From positions 53,444-117,443 of the forward strand of contig NZ_JACVUP010000018.1 of assembly GCF_016625195.1 (NCBI RefSeq): 64,000 nucleotides of DNA. Direction: 5' to 3'. The translations under genes were made by a program, and so were the position numbers. Each line of letters starts with the position of its first letter. The stretch's first letter is position 1. The stretch is from Erwinia sp. S63 (GTDB lineage Bacteria; Pseudomonadota; Gammaproteobacteria; Enterobacterales; Enterobacteriaceae). A model generated the notes under the pieces. It did no database searches, was not told the DNA's origin, and was given only the letters and a program-made list of their open reading frames with translations. Below are positions 1 to 9,330 of the stretch, piece by piece.

Positions 1-1
1 C

Positions 2-613
2 GCAAGTTTCCCATTAGCAATCATATTCGTGGCTTTACTGAAGTTTCGCCACTTTGGCATTAAAGGTTTTAGCATTGGTCTGGTTACATTGTTAATTATT
101 ATAGCAAGTAGCTATCATGCAGTCATTAAGCCTCGAGTTGATGCGACTGTACAAGAATACGAACTATTTGAAAAAAGTCAGGGAAATGATATGGGTTCGT
201 TGACTACCCGGCTTGCGATGTGGAAAGTCGGCATGCAAAGCTTTATTGCTCATCCTTTGGGATTAAGCCAGGAACATCGACTTGCGTGGTTTCACCAATA
301 TGTTGATACTAATAACAGGGACAAATCAGCTCTCATTTATGCAAACGTACATTTGCATGATGAAGTTATGGACACAGCAAGTCTCCAGGGGATATTTGGA
401 TTAGCAGCGTTACTATTTTATTACGTTGTTACGGCTTCTGTCGCGTGGACACAACGCAACGCAGCAATGCTTTCCGTTTTCCTAATTGTCCTTATAACGG
501 GATTGACCGACGTGGTCTTCATTAGTCGCGATCAGACGATATTCTTCCCAGTATTAATGATTGTAACTATGCTCTGGCAAAAGAGCAGAAACCTAAGACT
601 ATCAATGAAGTAG
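2..613 (+). CDS. waaL: O-antigen ligase WaaL, 3' part (5' end outside window)
   Basis: C-terminal part of a polytopic inner-membrane protein of the O-antigen ligase family, which joins undecaprenyl-linked O-polysaccharide to lipid A-core on the periplasmic face. The reading frame is open to the left edge, so the start is missing. About 203 residues are visible: one hydrophobic segment near the start, a large hydrophilic loop containing HPLGLSQEHR and NVHLHDEVMDTASLQG (the histidine-containing loop typical of WaaL), then two to three membrane segments. It ends convergently over the next gene, sharing 12 bp. Location next to waaC/waaF supports WaaL rather than a Wzy polymerase, although both share this fold. 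The DNA is visibly AT-richer than the downstream housekeeping genes, as is common for this variable gene. Confidence 0.8.
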   Translation, partial: ASFPLAIIFVALLKFRHFGIKGFSIGLVTLLIIIASSYHAVIKPRVDATVQEYELFEKSQGNDMGSLTTRLAMWKVGMQSFIAHPLGLSQEHRLAWFHQYVDTNNRDKSALIYANVHLHDEVMDTASLQGIFGLAALLFYYVVTASVAWTQRNAAMLSVFLIVLITGLTDVVFISRDQTIFFPVLMIVTMLWQKSRNLRLSMK

Positions 614-1690
614 CATTAACTCATTCATGCTCAGGATTATATCATCCACATCGATTGTTGATACTGTGTGATATTTATCCTGAGTGTAAATTTGACGAGC
701 TAAATCATAGCCTGGCCCCCATACAATGCTATTAATATATTCACCATGAATATCATTACCGTATAATCCAATAAGAGGTTTCTTCCATGTTGCGGCAATA
801 TGCACTATTGCAGTGTCAGGTGAAATAATCATATCAGCTAAGCGAATGATTTCGCATGCACTAGCCAATGAAGTGAAAGGATTAACTATGGCATTAATAC
901 AATCGAGTTTATTGATCCTCAGAGGGTCTCCGACTAAGATAACTTCAACGTCCGACCATCTTATTTTTATTTTACTTATTAATAAGTTAATTTGTTCAGG
1001 TGACATATCCCGACGAACGTCGGCAGCAAAAGGATTGAGCACAATTTTATAAGAATATTCAATTTTATTCATAAAATCAGATACGTCATTACAAACTTCA
1101 TCATTAACATGAATGTCGTAATCAGTGTTAAATCGTCTAAAGCCAAAGCTTTTCATCAATAAATTATAACGCTCTGTTATATGAGCATCATACCCGAGGT
1201 AGTCAAGCGATTTATTATATATATTAAATCCATTTTTATTAAAGCCAACCACATTCTTAGCATTTAATTTTTTCAAAAACAACAAATGAAAAGGCGATAT
1301 TTTATCGCCCATATCAACAACTACATCATATTTCTTATTAGCCAATATTTTCGCCTGTGCTAACTTTCTTTTATTGTCCTTTTCTACTACAAAGAAATCA
1401 TTTACATAGGGATTACACTCAATTATTTTTGAGTTATTTTTACCTGCCAATACATCTACCAGAAAACCCTCTCTCCTAAATTCTCTGAATAGTGATGTCG
1501 AAACGACCATATCCCCAATCTTGTCATCATCACGAAGAAACAGGACAGATCTGCTTTCAGAAATAGAGAAGTCTCTCTTAGAACGATGGTCCCAAATCCA
1601 TCGTGCAATGTTTAAACGCAATGCTTTCATCAAATAGTTACGCTGACGATTCAATGCGCGCAATTTGGCAAATTTCTTTTTATTTTCCAT
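602..1690 (-). CDS. Glycosyltransferase family 9 (heptosyltransferase-like), LPS core
   Basis: A 362-residue GT9 protein, probably adding heptose or another sugar to the LPS core on the cytoplasmic side of the inner membrane. The N-terminal Rossmann half has LRDDDKIGDMVVSTSLFREF (residues about 51-70) and the C-terminal nucleotide-sugar half has SPDTAIVHIAATWKKPLIGLYGN (about 290-312), the family signature. The N-terminal 40 residues are rich in Lys/Arg, as in membrane-associated transferases. It starts 1 bp after the waaC stop and is probably the last gene of the hldD-waaF-waaC transcript. It is markedly AT-rich with many AAT/ATA codons, unlike waaC/waaF, which suggests separate acquisition. 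I cannot assign its acceptor; it is too diverged to be called waaC, waaF or waaQ. Confidence 0.75.
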   Translation of the reverse strand: MENKKKFAKLRALNRQRNYLMKALRLNIARWIWDHRSKRDFSISESRSVLFLRDDDKIGDMVVSTSLFREFRREGFLVDVLAGKNNSKIIECNPYVNDFFVVEKDNKRKLAQAKILANKKYDVVVDMGDKISPFHLLFLKKLNAKNVVGFNKNGFNIYNKSLDYLGYDAHITERYNLLMKSFGFRRFNTDYDIHVNDEVCNDVSDFMNKIEYSYKIVLNPFAADVRRDMSPEQINLLISKIKIRWSDVEVILVGDPLRINKLDCINAIVNPFTSLASACEIIRLADMIISPDTAIVHIAATWKKPLIGLYGNDIHGEYINSIVWGPGYDLARQIYTQDKYHTVSTIDVDDIILSMNELMLLH

Positions 1691-1691
1691 T

Positions 1692-2681
1692 TTAAACCTG
1701 CCCGCTATCTTGATGTGAGATCAAAATAATCTCAAGTTGAGAAAAAACATCCTGGGCCAAAAGCGAAATTAGATTGCTGTCTTTCGCCTTTAACTCATGC
1801 TGATTCTTACCATAACCCCCAATCAAACCCGGATCGGTCGGGCCAAACAGCGTGATATTCGGGCGGTCCAGCGCGGCGGTCAGGTGACTCAACCCCGTGT
1901 CGACCGAAACGACAGCGCGTGCCCCCGCCAATTGCTGTGCCACTTGCTCCAGCGCTAATTTTGGCAGCACCTCAACGTGGTCAAAACCTTCCGCCATTCT
2001 TAATGCACGTTGATGCTCATGTTCAGCACCCCACGGTAGTTTCACCCGCAGACCCGTCGGCTGCACCCGTTCAATCAGTTCGCGCCAGTGTGACTCTGGC
2101 CAATGCTTATTATCACGAGTGGTGGCGTGCAAAAACACCAGGTATTGATGCGCATCACTGGGCAACGCAGAGAGGAAATGGCCTGCAATCGCATAATCCC
2201 CCTGGGTCTCCGGTTTCTCATAACCCAGGCTTTTTGCAAACAGTTCGCGCGTGCGTTCTACCGCATGCTGCTGTTTGTTGATTTCATGGCGTTTGTCATA
2301 CCACCAGCTGGCGAAAGGCTCCCGCGCACTGCGGCTGTCTTGTCCATGCTTTACGCCTTTAGCCAAGCGCGTCACCAGCGCGGCGCTTTTGATCAACCCT
2401 TGCGCATCGATCACCACATCATATTGGCGCGACTGCAAGTCTCGCTTAAATAGAACGCGCTCTTCACGCTGCTGGCTACCAAACCAATGTTTACGCCAGC
2501 GACGAATCGCCACAGGCAGCACTTTATCTACTGCCGGATGCCAGCTGGGAATCTGTGCAAAATTCTCTTCGACGACCCAGTCAAAACGGATGCCAGGAAT
2601 AGCCTGCATCGCATCAGTGAGCGCCGGTAACGTGTGCAGCACGTCCCCCATTGAGGAGGTTTTTACAATCAAAACGTGCAT
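1692..2681 (-). CDS. waaC: LPS heptosyltransferase I (WaaC/RfaC)
   Basis: Transfers the first L-glycero-D-manno-heptose from ADP-heptose to Kdo2-lipid A. The 329-residue length fits the family. It starts MHVLIVKTSSMGDVLHTLPAL, the typical GT9 N-terminus, with IRFDWVVEENFAQIPSWHP following as in enterobacterial WaaC. The C-terminal half has VVSVDTGLSHLTAALDRPNITLFGPTDP (about 258-285), the ADP-heptose-binding region. Only 2 bp separate it from the upstream waaF stop, so it belongs to the hldD-waaF-waaC operon. Base composition matches the housekeeping genes. Identification is firm. Confidence 0.95.
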   Translation of the reverse strand: MHVLIVKTSSMGDVLHTLPALTDAMQAIPGIRFDWVVEENFAQIPSWHPAVDKVLPVAIRRWRKHWFGSQQREERVLFKRDLQSRQYDVVIDAQGLIKSAALVTRLAKGVKHGQDSRSAREPFASWWYDKRHEINKQQHAVERTRELFAKSLGYEKPETQGDYAIAGHFLSALPSDAHQYLVFLHATTRDNKHWPESHWRELIERVQPTGLRVKLPWGAEHEHQRALRMAEGFDHVEVLPKLALEQVAQQLAGARAVVSVDTGLSHLTAALDRPNITLFGPTDPGLIGGYGKNQHELKAKDSNLISLLAQDVFSQLEIILISHQDSGQV

Positions 2682-2683
2682 GG

Positions 2684-3727
2684 CTACTCCTGCACCGGAT
2701 GCAGCAGCGTGCTAAGTTCCTGATGAACCCGAGCAGGCTGAATATCAATGAGACTTTGGTGATAACCCTCTTCAGCATCACCTTTACGTACTTTGTGATA
2801 GCCGGAGATTAAACGAATTACGCGTGCCTGATGAGACAGCGGTGGAGTGAAATCCGGGCTACTTGGGCCATACAAGGCGACTAACGGACGGTTCAGTGCG
2901 GCGGCAATGTGCATCAACCCAGAATCATTGCTGATGATGGCCGCGCAATGCGCAATCAGGATAACTGCCTGCTCTAATTGCGTATCGCCCGCCAGATTCT
3001 TGCAGTGCGCTCGTGCTGATTCCGATAACGTCTGAACAATAGTGTCACCGGTTTCGCGATCTTTTGCTGAACCGAACAACACCACCTGGTAGCCTTCGCC
3101 AATCAGTTGCTCGGCAAGCGCCGCGTAATGGTAGTGCGGCCAGCGCTTGGCTGGGCCAAATTCAGCGCCAGGGCAGAACCCAATCACTGGGCGATCGGCC
3201 GACAGGGCAAACTGCGCCGCCGTCATGCGCTTCTCGTCTTCATCGACACGCAACTGCGGCCATAGTAATGGCTGCGGCAACTGTTGAGCAGAAGCGATGG
3301 GTTTGTCATAGCCCAGAGCAACATAGCGCTCCACCATCAGCGGAAACGCGGCTTTATCCAGCACACGCACATCGTTCAGCACGCCATAGCGCATCTCGCC
3401 ACGCCAACCGACGCGACGCTGGATACCTGCAAAGAACGGCACCAGAGCAGACTTGAACGAATTCGGCAGCACATAAGCACGATCATAGCCGCTGGCCTGA
3501 AGGGATTTCCCCAAACGACGCCTTTCACCCAGCGCCAACGCACCATGGCCCAGCGGCATTGCCAGCGCCTGATTGACTTCCGGCATACGCGACAGCAATG
3601 GTCGGCACCAGGCGGGCGCCATCACATCAATAACCGCATCCGGGTGCTCAGCCTTGAGCGTGCGATAGAGACTTTGCGACATCATCATATCGCCGACCCA
3701 GGAAGGGCCAATGACCAGAATTTTCAT
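2684..3727 (-). CDS. waaF: LPS heptosyltransferase II (WaaF/RfaF)
   Basis: Adds the second core heptose to HepI. The protein has 347 residues with the GT9 pattern MKILVIGPSWVGDMMMSQSLYRTL at the start and AIISNDSGLMHIAAALNRPLVALYGPSSPDFTPPLS (about 260-295), which is distinctive for WaaF. FCPGAEFGPAKRWP (about 184-197) marks the start of the C-terminal domain. It lies 17 bp downstream of hldD and 2 bp upstream of waaC on the same strand, the standard enterobacterial operon order. No irregularities seen. Confidence 0.95.
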   Translation of the reverse strand: MKILVIGPSWVGDMMMSQSLYRTLKAEHPDAVIDVMAPAWCRPLLSRMPEVNQALAMPLGHGALALGERRRLGKSLQASGYDRAYVLPNSFKSALVPFFAGIQRRVGWRGEMRYGVLNDVRVLDKAAFPLMVERYVALGYDKPIASAQQLPQPLLWPQLRVDEDEKRMTAAQFALSADRPVIGFCPGAEFGPAKRWPHYHYAALAEQLIGEGYQVVLFGSAKDRETGDTIVQTLSESARAHCKNLAGDTQLEQAVILIAHCAAIISNDSGLMHIAAALNRPLVALYGPSSPDFTPPLSHQARVIRLISGYHKVRKGDAEEGYHQSLIDIQPARVHQELSTLLHPVQE

Positions 3728-3744
3728 CGCTGGTGCCGGTTTCC

Positions 3745-4677
3745 TTATGCGTTACGATTGAGCCAGGTCATGTATTCACCCACGCCCTGAGCAACGGTTT
3801 TAAACGGCTTGTCATAACCGGCTGCGCGCAGATTGGTCAGATCCGCCTGAGTGAATGCCTGATAGCGGCCTTTCAGTTTCTCAGGGAACGGGATGTATTC
3901 GATCTGGCCTTGCTGATGGAACTTCAGTACTGCATCGGCCACTTCCTGGAAGGATTCTGCACGGCCAGTACCACAGTTGTAGATGCCTGATACCCCGTTT
4001 TCCCAGCACCACAGGTTTACCGCAACCACATCGTCAACATGGATGAAATCGCGGCGGAAGTCGTCGCTACCTTCAAACAGTTTTGGATTTTCACCGTTGC
4101 TGATCTGCGTGTTGAGGTGGAATGCCACGCTCGCCATACCGCCTTTGTGACCTTCGCGAGGGCCGTAGACGTTGAAGTAGCGGAAGCCACACACCGGAGA
4201 ATCGGCTTCTGGCAGAATCTGACGCACGTAATGGTCGAACAGCATTTTTGAGTAGCCATAAACGTTTAACGGCTGCTCGTACTGGCGCTCTTCAATGAAG
4301 TTTTCATTACGCCCACCGTAGGTGGCGGCTGATGAGGCGTAAAGGAAGGGAATTTCGCGTTCCAGGCAGAAATGCAGCAAGTCTTTGGAGTACTGATAGT
4401 TGTTATCCATCATGTACTTGCCGTCCCACTCGGTGGTCGCTGAGCAGGCACCTTCATGAAACACCGCTTCGATTGGACCCAGATCTTCGCCGGACATGAT
4501 GTAAGAGAGGAACTCTTCCTTATCCATGTAATCCGCGATATCCAGATCCGCAAGGTTCACGAATTTGGTGCCATCTTTCAGATTATCCACCACCAGAATA
4601 TCGGTAAGACCGCGATCGTTCAGCGCTTTAACAATGTTGCTGCCAATCATGCCAGCGCCACCGGTTACGATAATCAT
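3745..4677 (-). CDS. hldD: ADP-glyceromanno-heptose 6-epimerase HldD (RfaD/WaaD)
   Basis: Converts ADP-D-glycero-D-manno-heptose to the L-glycero form used by WaaC/WaaF. The protein has 310 residues of the short-chain dehydrogenase/epimerase fold: NAD(P)-binding MIIVTGGAGMIGSNIVKAL at the N-terminus, HEGACSATTEWDGKYMMDNNY (about 75-95), and the catalytic Y-x3-K in NVYGYSKMLFDHYVRQ (about 137-152). It is first gene of the hldD-waaF-waaC(-GT9) operon. The 231-bp space to the divergent kbl must carry both promoters; I could not pick a sure one there. Confidence 0.96.
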   Translation of the reverse strand: MIIVTGGAGMIGSNIVKALNDRGLTDILVVDNLKDGTKFVNLADLDIADYMDKEEFLSYIMSGEDLGPIEAVFHEGACSATTEWDGKYMMDNNYQYSKDLLHFCLEREIPFLYASSAATYGGRNENFIEERQYEQPLNVYGYSKMLFDHYVRQILPEADSPVCGFRYFNVYGPREGHKGGMASVAFHLNTQISNGENPKLFEGSDDFRRDFIHVDDVVAVNLWCWENGVSGIYNCGTGRAESFQEVADAVLKFHQQGQIEYIPFPEKLKGRYQAFTQADLTNLRAAGYDKPFKTVAQGVGEYMTWLNRNA

Positions 4678-4908
4678 ATGCTTTGCCTTTAAACAGTTGG
4701 GGTGAAACAGGAGGTTTCACGCACGAATGCCTATCATCATAACATTTCAGCCCGAGACAGGCAGCCAGATGACTCCGTAACCGCTGCACAAATTGCATCC
4801 AACGCGTGAACTATGCTGCAAAACGAAGATTTGTCTGGCGGAAATGTCGGCACGATGCGTCCTGATTAGTAATATGTGCCAAAGATTTGCTATCTGAGGA
4901 GCAGAATC

Positions 4909-6117
4909 ATGTCCAGTCAGTTTTATTCGCAAATCCGTCAACAACTTGAGACAACGCGTCAGGACGGATTGTTCAAACAAGAACGTACGATTACATCGGC
5001 ACAGCAGGCGGAGATCAATGTCGCCAATAGTCCGCCTGTTACTAACTTCTGCGCCAATAACTATTTAGGCCTCGCGAATCACCCAGCGCTGATTCAGGCG
5101 GCTAAAGAGGGCATGGATTCGCACGGTTTTGGTATGGCCTCGGTACGCTTTATCTGCGGAACCCAGGATATCCACCAGCAGCTTGAACATAAACTGGCTG
5201 AGTTTCTTGGGATGGAGGATGCCATTCTGTTCTCCTCCTGCTTCGATGCCAACGGCGGCCTGTTTGAAACCCTGCTCAGTGCGGAAGACGCCATCATTTC
5301 CGATGCGCTCAATCACGCTTCAATTATTGACGGTGTGCGCCTATGTAAAGCACAACGTTATCGCTATGCCAATAACGATATGGCTGAACTAAGAAGCCGT
5401 CTGCAAGAAGCGCGTGATAAGGGCGCTCGCCATATTCTGATCGCCACTGATGGCGTGTTCTCGATGGATGGCGTGATTGCCAATCTGCAAGATATTTGCG
5501 ATTTGGCCGACGAATTTGACGCATTGGTCATGGTCGATGATTCCCATGCCGTTGGTTTTGTCGGGGCCGCTGGACGAGGCACCCATGAATACTGTGGTGT
5601 GATGGATCGCGTAGATATCCTGACAGGAACGCTGGGCAAAGCACTGGGCGGCGCATCGGGTGGCTATGTTGCCGCAAAAAAAGAGGTGGTTGAATGGCTG
5701 CGCCAGCGTTCACGCCCATACCTGTTTTCCAACTCACTGGCACCTGCCATCGTCGCCGCCTCGCTGCGGGTGTTAGACCTGCTCAGTGAAGGCGATGGAT
5801 TACGCCAGCGTTTGTGGGATAACGCCCGCTTCTTCCGCGAAAAAATGACTGCTGCTGGCTTTACGCTGGCCGGTGCTGATCACGCCATTATTCCGGTGAT
5901 GCTTGGCGATGCAAAAGTGGCGCAGCAGTTTGCCAGCCTGCTGCAAAAAGAGGGTATCTATGTCACCGGCTTCTTTTACCCGGTGGTGCCGCAGGGTCAG
6001 GCGCGCATCCGCACTCAGATATCTGCAGGCCATACGCAGGCACAGTTGGAACATGCCGTTGCTGCCTTTACCCGTATTGGTCAACAGTTGGGCGTGATTG
6101 CAGGAGCCGCAAAATGA
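4909..6117 (+). CDS. kbl: 2-amino-3-ketobutyrate coenzyme A ligase (Kbl)
   Basis: PLP enzyme that cleaves 2-amino-3-ketobutyrate with CoA to glycine and acetyl-CoA, the second step of threonine degradation after Tdh. The frame is open from an ATG at 4876, but the ATG at 4909 is chosen: it is preceded by GAGGAG at 7-nt spacing and gives 402 residues beginning MSSQFYSQIRQQLETTRQDG, aligning with E. coli Kbl (398). Visible are INFCANNYLGLANHP-type motifs, DGVFSMDG and MVDDSHAVGFVG for cofactor binding, and the PLP lysine in TGTLGKALGGASGG (about 240). The stop overlaps the tdh start as ATGA, indicating translational coupling. Confidence 0.96.
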   Translation: MSSQFYSQIRQQLETTRQDGLFKQERTITSAQQAEINVANSPPVTNFCANNYLGLANHPALIQAAKEGMDSHGFGMASVRFICGTQDIHQQLEHKLAEFLGMEDAILFSSCFDANGGLFETLLSAEDAIISDALNHASIIDGVRLCKAQRYRYANNDMAELRSRLQEARDKGARHILIATDGVFSMDGVIANLQDICDLADEFDALVMVDDSHAVGFVGAAGRGTHEYCGVMDRVDILTGTLGKALGGASGGYVAAKKEVVEWLRQRSRPYLFSNSLAPAIVAASLRVLDLLSEGDGLRQRLWDNARFFREKMTAAGFTLAGADHAIIPVMLGDAKVAQQFASLLQKEGIYVTGFFYPVVPQGQARIRTQISAGHTQAQLEHAVAAFTRIGQQLGVIAGAAK

Positions 6118-7142
6118 AAGCACTGGCCAAGTTAAGAGCTGAAGAAGGCATCTGGATGGTGAAAGATGCGCCGATTCCGGAACCCGGTCACAACGACCTG
6201 CTCATCAAAATTCGCAAAACAGCGATTTGCGGTACCGATGTGCACATTTACAACTGGGATGACTGGTCGCGGAAAACCATTCCAGTCCCGATGATTACCG
6301 GCCACGAATATGTCGGCGAAGTTGTCGGCATGGGTGAGGAAGTAAAAGGTTTTACTATTGGCGATCGCGTTTCTGGTGAGGGTCATATCACCTGTGGCCA
6401 CTGCCGAAATTGTCGCGCCGGCCGCACCCATCTGTGTCGTAATACTGTCGGTGTCGGCGTTAATCGTCAGGGCTGTTTTGCCGAATATCTGGTGATTCCC
6501 GCATTCAATGCCTTCAAAATTCCCGACAATATTTCTGACGAGCTGGCGGCGATTTTTGATCCCTTCGGCAACGCAGTGCATACTGCGCTGTCGTTTGATC
6601 TGGTCGGTGAGGATGTACTGATCTCGGGTGCCGGCCCGATTGGTATTATGGCTGCAGCGGTATGCAAACATGTGGGCGCACGCAATGTGGTCATCACCGA
6701 TATCAATGAATACCGCCTCGGCCTGGCGCGTCAGATGGGCGTGACGCGCGCCGTGAATGTGGCGCAGGAAAATCTGCGCGATGTGATGGCTGAGCTGGGC
6801 ATGACCGAAGGTTTCGATGTCGGGTTGGAAATGTCTGGCGCGCCTCCCGCGTTTCGTACCCTGCTGGAGGTGATGAACCATGGTGGGCGTATCGCCTTAC
6901 TGGGCATTCCGCCGGGCGAGATGGCGATTGACTGGAATCTGGTGATCTTCAAAGGACTGTTCATCAAAGGCATCTATGGCCGCGAGATGTTTGAAACCTG
7001 GTACAAAATGGCCGCGTTGATTCAATCCGGCCTCGACTTAACGCCCATCATCACACATCGCTACCACATCGATGAATTCCAGCAGGGATTTGACGAGATG
7101 CGATCCGGGCGTTCAGGTAAAGTGGTGCTGAGCTGGGATTAA
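6114..7142 (+). CDS. tdh: L-threonine 3-dehydrogenase (Tdh)
   Basis: Zinc-dependent NAD+ dehydrogenase making 2-amino-3-ketobutyrate from L-threonine. The protein has 342 residues of the medium-chain dehydrogenase family: catalytic zinc ligands in ICGTDVHIYNWDDW (about 38-51) and GHEYVGEVVG (about 63-72), the structural zinc cluster CGHCRNCRAGRTHLC (about 93-107), and nucleotide-binding SGAGPIGIMAAAVCKHVGA (about 170-188). It overlaps kbl by 4 bp in one operon. As in E. coli this pair neighbours hldD and waaH/yibD, but here it is flanked by core glycosyltransferases on both sides. Confidence 0.96.
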   Translation: MKALAKLRAEEGIWMVKDAPIPEPGHNDLLIKIRKTAICGTDVHIYNWDDWSRKTIPVPMITGHEYVGEVVGMGEEVKGFTIGDRVSGEGHITCGHCRNCRAGRTHLCRNTVGVGVNRQGCFAEYLVIPAFNAFKIPDNISDELAAIFDPFGNAVHTALSFDLVGEDVLISGAGPIGIMAAAVCKHVGARNVVITDINEYRLGLARQMGVTRAVNVAQENLRDVMAELGMTEGFDVGLEMSGAPPAFRTLLEVMNHGGRIALLGIPPGEMAIDWNLVIFKGLFIKGIYGREMFETWYKMAALIQSGLDLTPIITHRYHIDEFQQGFDEMRSGRSGKVVLSWD

Positions 7143-7217
7143 TCACGGCCAGTATGGCGTCCTGAATATCCAAACGGTATAAAGGGCGCTCTTCTTAGCA
7201 ACTTATCTGGACGTAAC

Positions 7218-8324
7218 ATGCGCATTTTAATGATTATTGATGGTTTACCGGGCGGCGGCGCGGAAAAAGTCGTATTGACCTTAAGCGAATCGATTCATGA
7301 AATGGGGCATCACGTCACGATTTATTCGCTAGACGAGACATGCGCTTATGCCTTGCCGGAGGGTGTTGAGTACCGGGTAATTACTCAGCACAGCAGCGCA
7401 CCGTGGCGCAAACTTACTGAGCTTTCTCGCCGGGCTAAAAAACTTGATGCCGTGCTAAATGATGATGAATCCCAAAATGGGAACTACGATTTAATCATCT
7501 CTAATTTGCACAAGACCGATCGAATTGTTGCGCGCAGTAAAGTTATTAATGTTGAACGCCTGTGGTATTGCATTCATGGAGTGCTTTCTTCGACCTATTT
7601 AGGTCACCGTAAAAGGCTGAATTATTGGCTGAAAAAGAAAAAAATGGCGAGCATTTATCAAAATCGAAATATCACTGCAGTTTCACAGGCTGTACTAGAC
7701 GATATCGTCGAAGTAATGGGAGTGCATCCCAAGAAAAGTGCGGTCATCAATAATCCATTCGATTTACAGTCATTGCGCCAGCGGGCTGATGAGCCATGCG
7801 ATCTGGCTGGAACAGAATATTTGATAAATGTTGCCCGCATTCATCCACAAAAACGTCAAGATCGCTTGCTTGAAGCGTTTGCCCAATCGGGACTTTCGGC
7901 TCGTGCCAAACTGGTTCTGCTTGGTACGGGAACAGATGAACGTGTCGCAGCAATTAAGCAGTTAGCAACAGATCTCGAGATTGCCGAACGGGTAATGTTT
8001 CTTGGCTTCCAATCCAATCCCTTCCCTTACATCAAGCATGCGCATTTGATGATCATGAGTTCCGATAGCGAAGGGTTTGGCAACGTGATTGTAGAATCAT
8101 TGATCCTTGGTACTCCAGTCATCAGCACACGCTGTCCAGGCGGCCCAGAAGAAATTTTGGTAAAAGCTGGTATGCCCGAAATGTTGACAGAAATTGATGC
8201 TGGTGCGTTGGCCGACAAAATGGCCGCTGTATATGACCATTTGCCGGCGATTAATCAAGATGTATTAACGCATTATGATGTGATGGCAATCAGCAGCCAG
8301 TATGTTGAGCTTACCGCACGTTAA
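7218..8324 (+). CDS. Glycosyltransferase family 4, LPS core (WabH-like?)
   Basis: A 368-residue GT-B retaining glycosyltransferase of family GT4. The N-terminus is RILMIIDGLPGGGAEKVVLTLSESIHEMGHHVTIYS, typical of the acceptor domain. The C-terminal domain shows NVARIHPQKRQDRLLEAF (about 206-223) and the E-x7-E type motif SSDSEGFGNVIVESLILGTPVISTRCPGGPEEIL (about 283-316), which binds the nucleotide sugar. It follows tdh by 75 bp and converges on the next GT9 gene with a 14-bp overlap. In Klebsiella and Serratia the corresponding slot near waaQ/wabG holds wabH (a HexNAc transferase), so that is one possibility, but the donor cannot be told from sequence. Slightly more AT-rich than kbl-tdh. Confidence 0.8.
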   Translation: MRILMIIDGLPGGGAEKVVLTLSESIHEMGHHVTIYSLDETCAYALPEGVEYRVITQHSSAPWRKLTELSRRAKKLDAVLNDDESQNGNYDLIISNLHKTDRIVARSKVINVERLWYCIHGVLSSTYLGHRKRLNYWLKKKKMASIYQNRNITAVSQAVLDDIVEVMGVHPKKSAVINNPFDLQSLRQRADEPCDLAGTEYLINVARIHPQKRQDRLLEAFAQSGLSARAKLVLLGTGTDERVAAIKQLATDLEIAERVMFLGFQSNPFPYIKHAHLMIMSSDSEGFGNVIVESLILGTPVISTRCPGGPEEILVKAGMPEMLTEIDAGALADKMAAVYDHLPAINQDVLTHYDVMAISSQYVELTAR

Positions 8325-9330
8325 GTTTCTGCCACGCCTGCCAGACCGTTTCCGGTGCGATATCACTACATTCCCCGGAATCGGTCTGCATAATCTGGTA
8401 CTCACCCGACCACGGATGCCATTGACTGGCATTAGTATCGCCAAAGAACACCACCTGCTTTTTATGCAGCCCGGCGGCAAGATGCATCTGCCCCCCATCG
8501 CTACACAAAATTTGCTCGCAGCAATCAAAGCCTGCGATGACTTCCCGCACCGATGCGGTGGGATAGCGCGCCACGCGTGGTGAATTGACCAACGCCATCA
8601 ACTCATCAGCACGGGCCGCATCGCCTTTGTCGTGAGGATCCAACGTGCCCTGCGGCGACCAAAACACCAGTACGCGCGCCTGCTCATCTTCCAGTAGTTT
8701 ATTGATAAATGCCGCATAACTGGCTATCGGCCAGCGACGCTTAGGGCTGCGACTGCTGATGTGTACCCCATATACCCTGCCTGCTGAGGCAAAGCTTTGT
8801 GCAACACGCGCTTTGGCCGCTTCACGTTCTGCATCGGCGAGATAAAGATTCACGGAGGGCACTTCAGGCAGGCTGTCAGTCAACGCAGAGAGATAAGAAA
8901 AGGTATGTTCGACCTGATGGCTGCCCTGAAAATCGCTTTTACGGAACGGATGATCCAGCTGAACGTCGGGCAAAGCAGCGCCAATAATATTGTGCGCGCC
9001 GGCCATTTTCGCCAGCCGCAAGCTGTATTTGCACGGCACCGGATTAGCCAAAATCGTGGCATCAAAGCGCGTTTTACGCAGTGCCAGCATGATTTTTACG
9101 CGCTGCCAGTAAACACCGAGTGTGGTTTCGTTCTTACCGCGATGTTTGGCTTTTTTGTAGACATACAGACGGTCAACGTGAGGATTATGGCTCACCACAT
9201 CCTGAGCAATCTTATTAACCAGTAGGGTGATTTTTGCGTTAGGGAAAGTGCGTTTCAAACCTTCCAGCAGTGGAGTGGTACACACCATATCGCCAATGTT
9301 ATCGCGTCGGATAACAAGGATGTTTTTCAT
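8311..9330 (-). CDS. Glycosyltransferase family 9 (heptosyltransferase-like)
   Basis: A 339-residue GT9 protein probably acting on the LPS core. The chosen ATG at 9330 gives MKNILVIRRDNIGDMVCTTPLLEGLKRTFPNAKITLLVN, the canonical start; an upstream in-frame TTG (9363) would add 11 residues without a better ribosome site. The C-terminal half has HISSRSPKRRWPIASYAAFINKL (about 195-217) and EQILCSDGGQMHLAAGLHKKQVVFFGDTNASQWHPW (about 282-317), with Asp-Gly-Gly where WaaC/F have D-[ST]-G. It overlaps the convergent GT4 gene by 14 bp. The specific sugar and acceptor are unknown; it may add a further heptose. Confidence 0.78.
   Translation of the reverse strand: MKNILVIRRDNIGDMVCTTPLLEGLKRTFPNAKITLLVNKIAQDVVSHNPHVDRLYVYKKAKHRGKNETTLGVYWQRVKIMLALRKTRFDATILANPVPCKYSLRLAKMAGAHNIIGAALPDVQLDHPFRKSDFQGSHQVEHTFSYLSALTDSLPEVPSVNLYLADAEREAAKARVAQSFASAGRVYGVHISSRSPKRRWPIASYAAFINKLLEDEQARVLVFWSPQGTLDPHDKGDAARADELMALVNSPRVARYPTASVREVIAGFDCCEQILCSDGGQMHLAAGLHKKQVVFFGDTNASQWHPWSGEYQIMQTDSGECSDIAPETVWQAWQKLNVR

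Noticed and set aside
6132..6881. 249-codon open frame antisense to tdh
   Set aside because: Exact shadow of tdh in a high-GC third-position frame; low-complexity His/Arg-rich translation with no family likeness.
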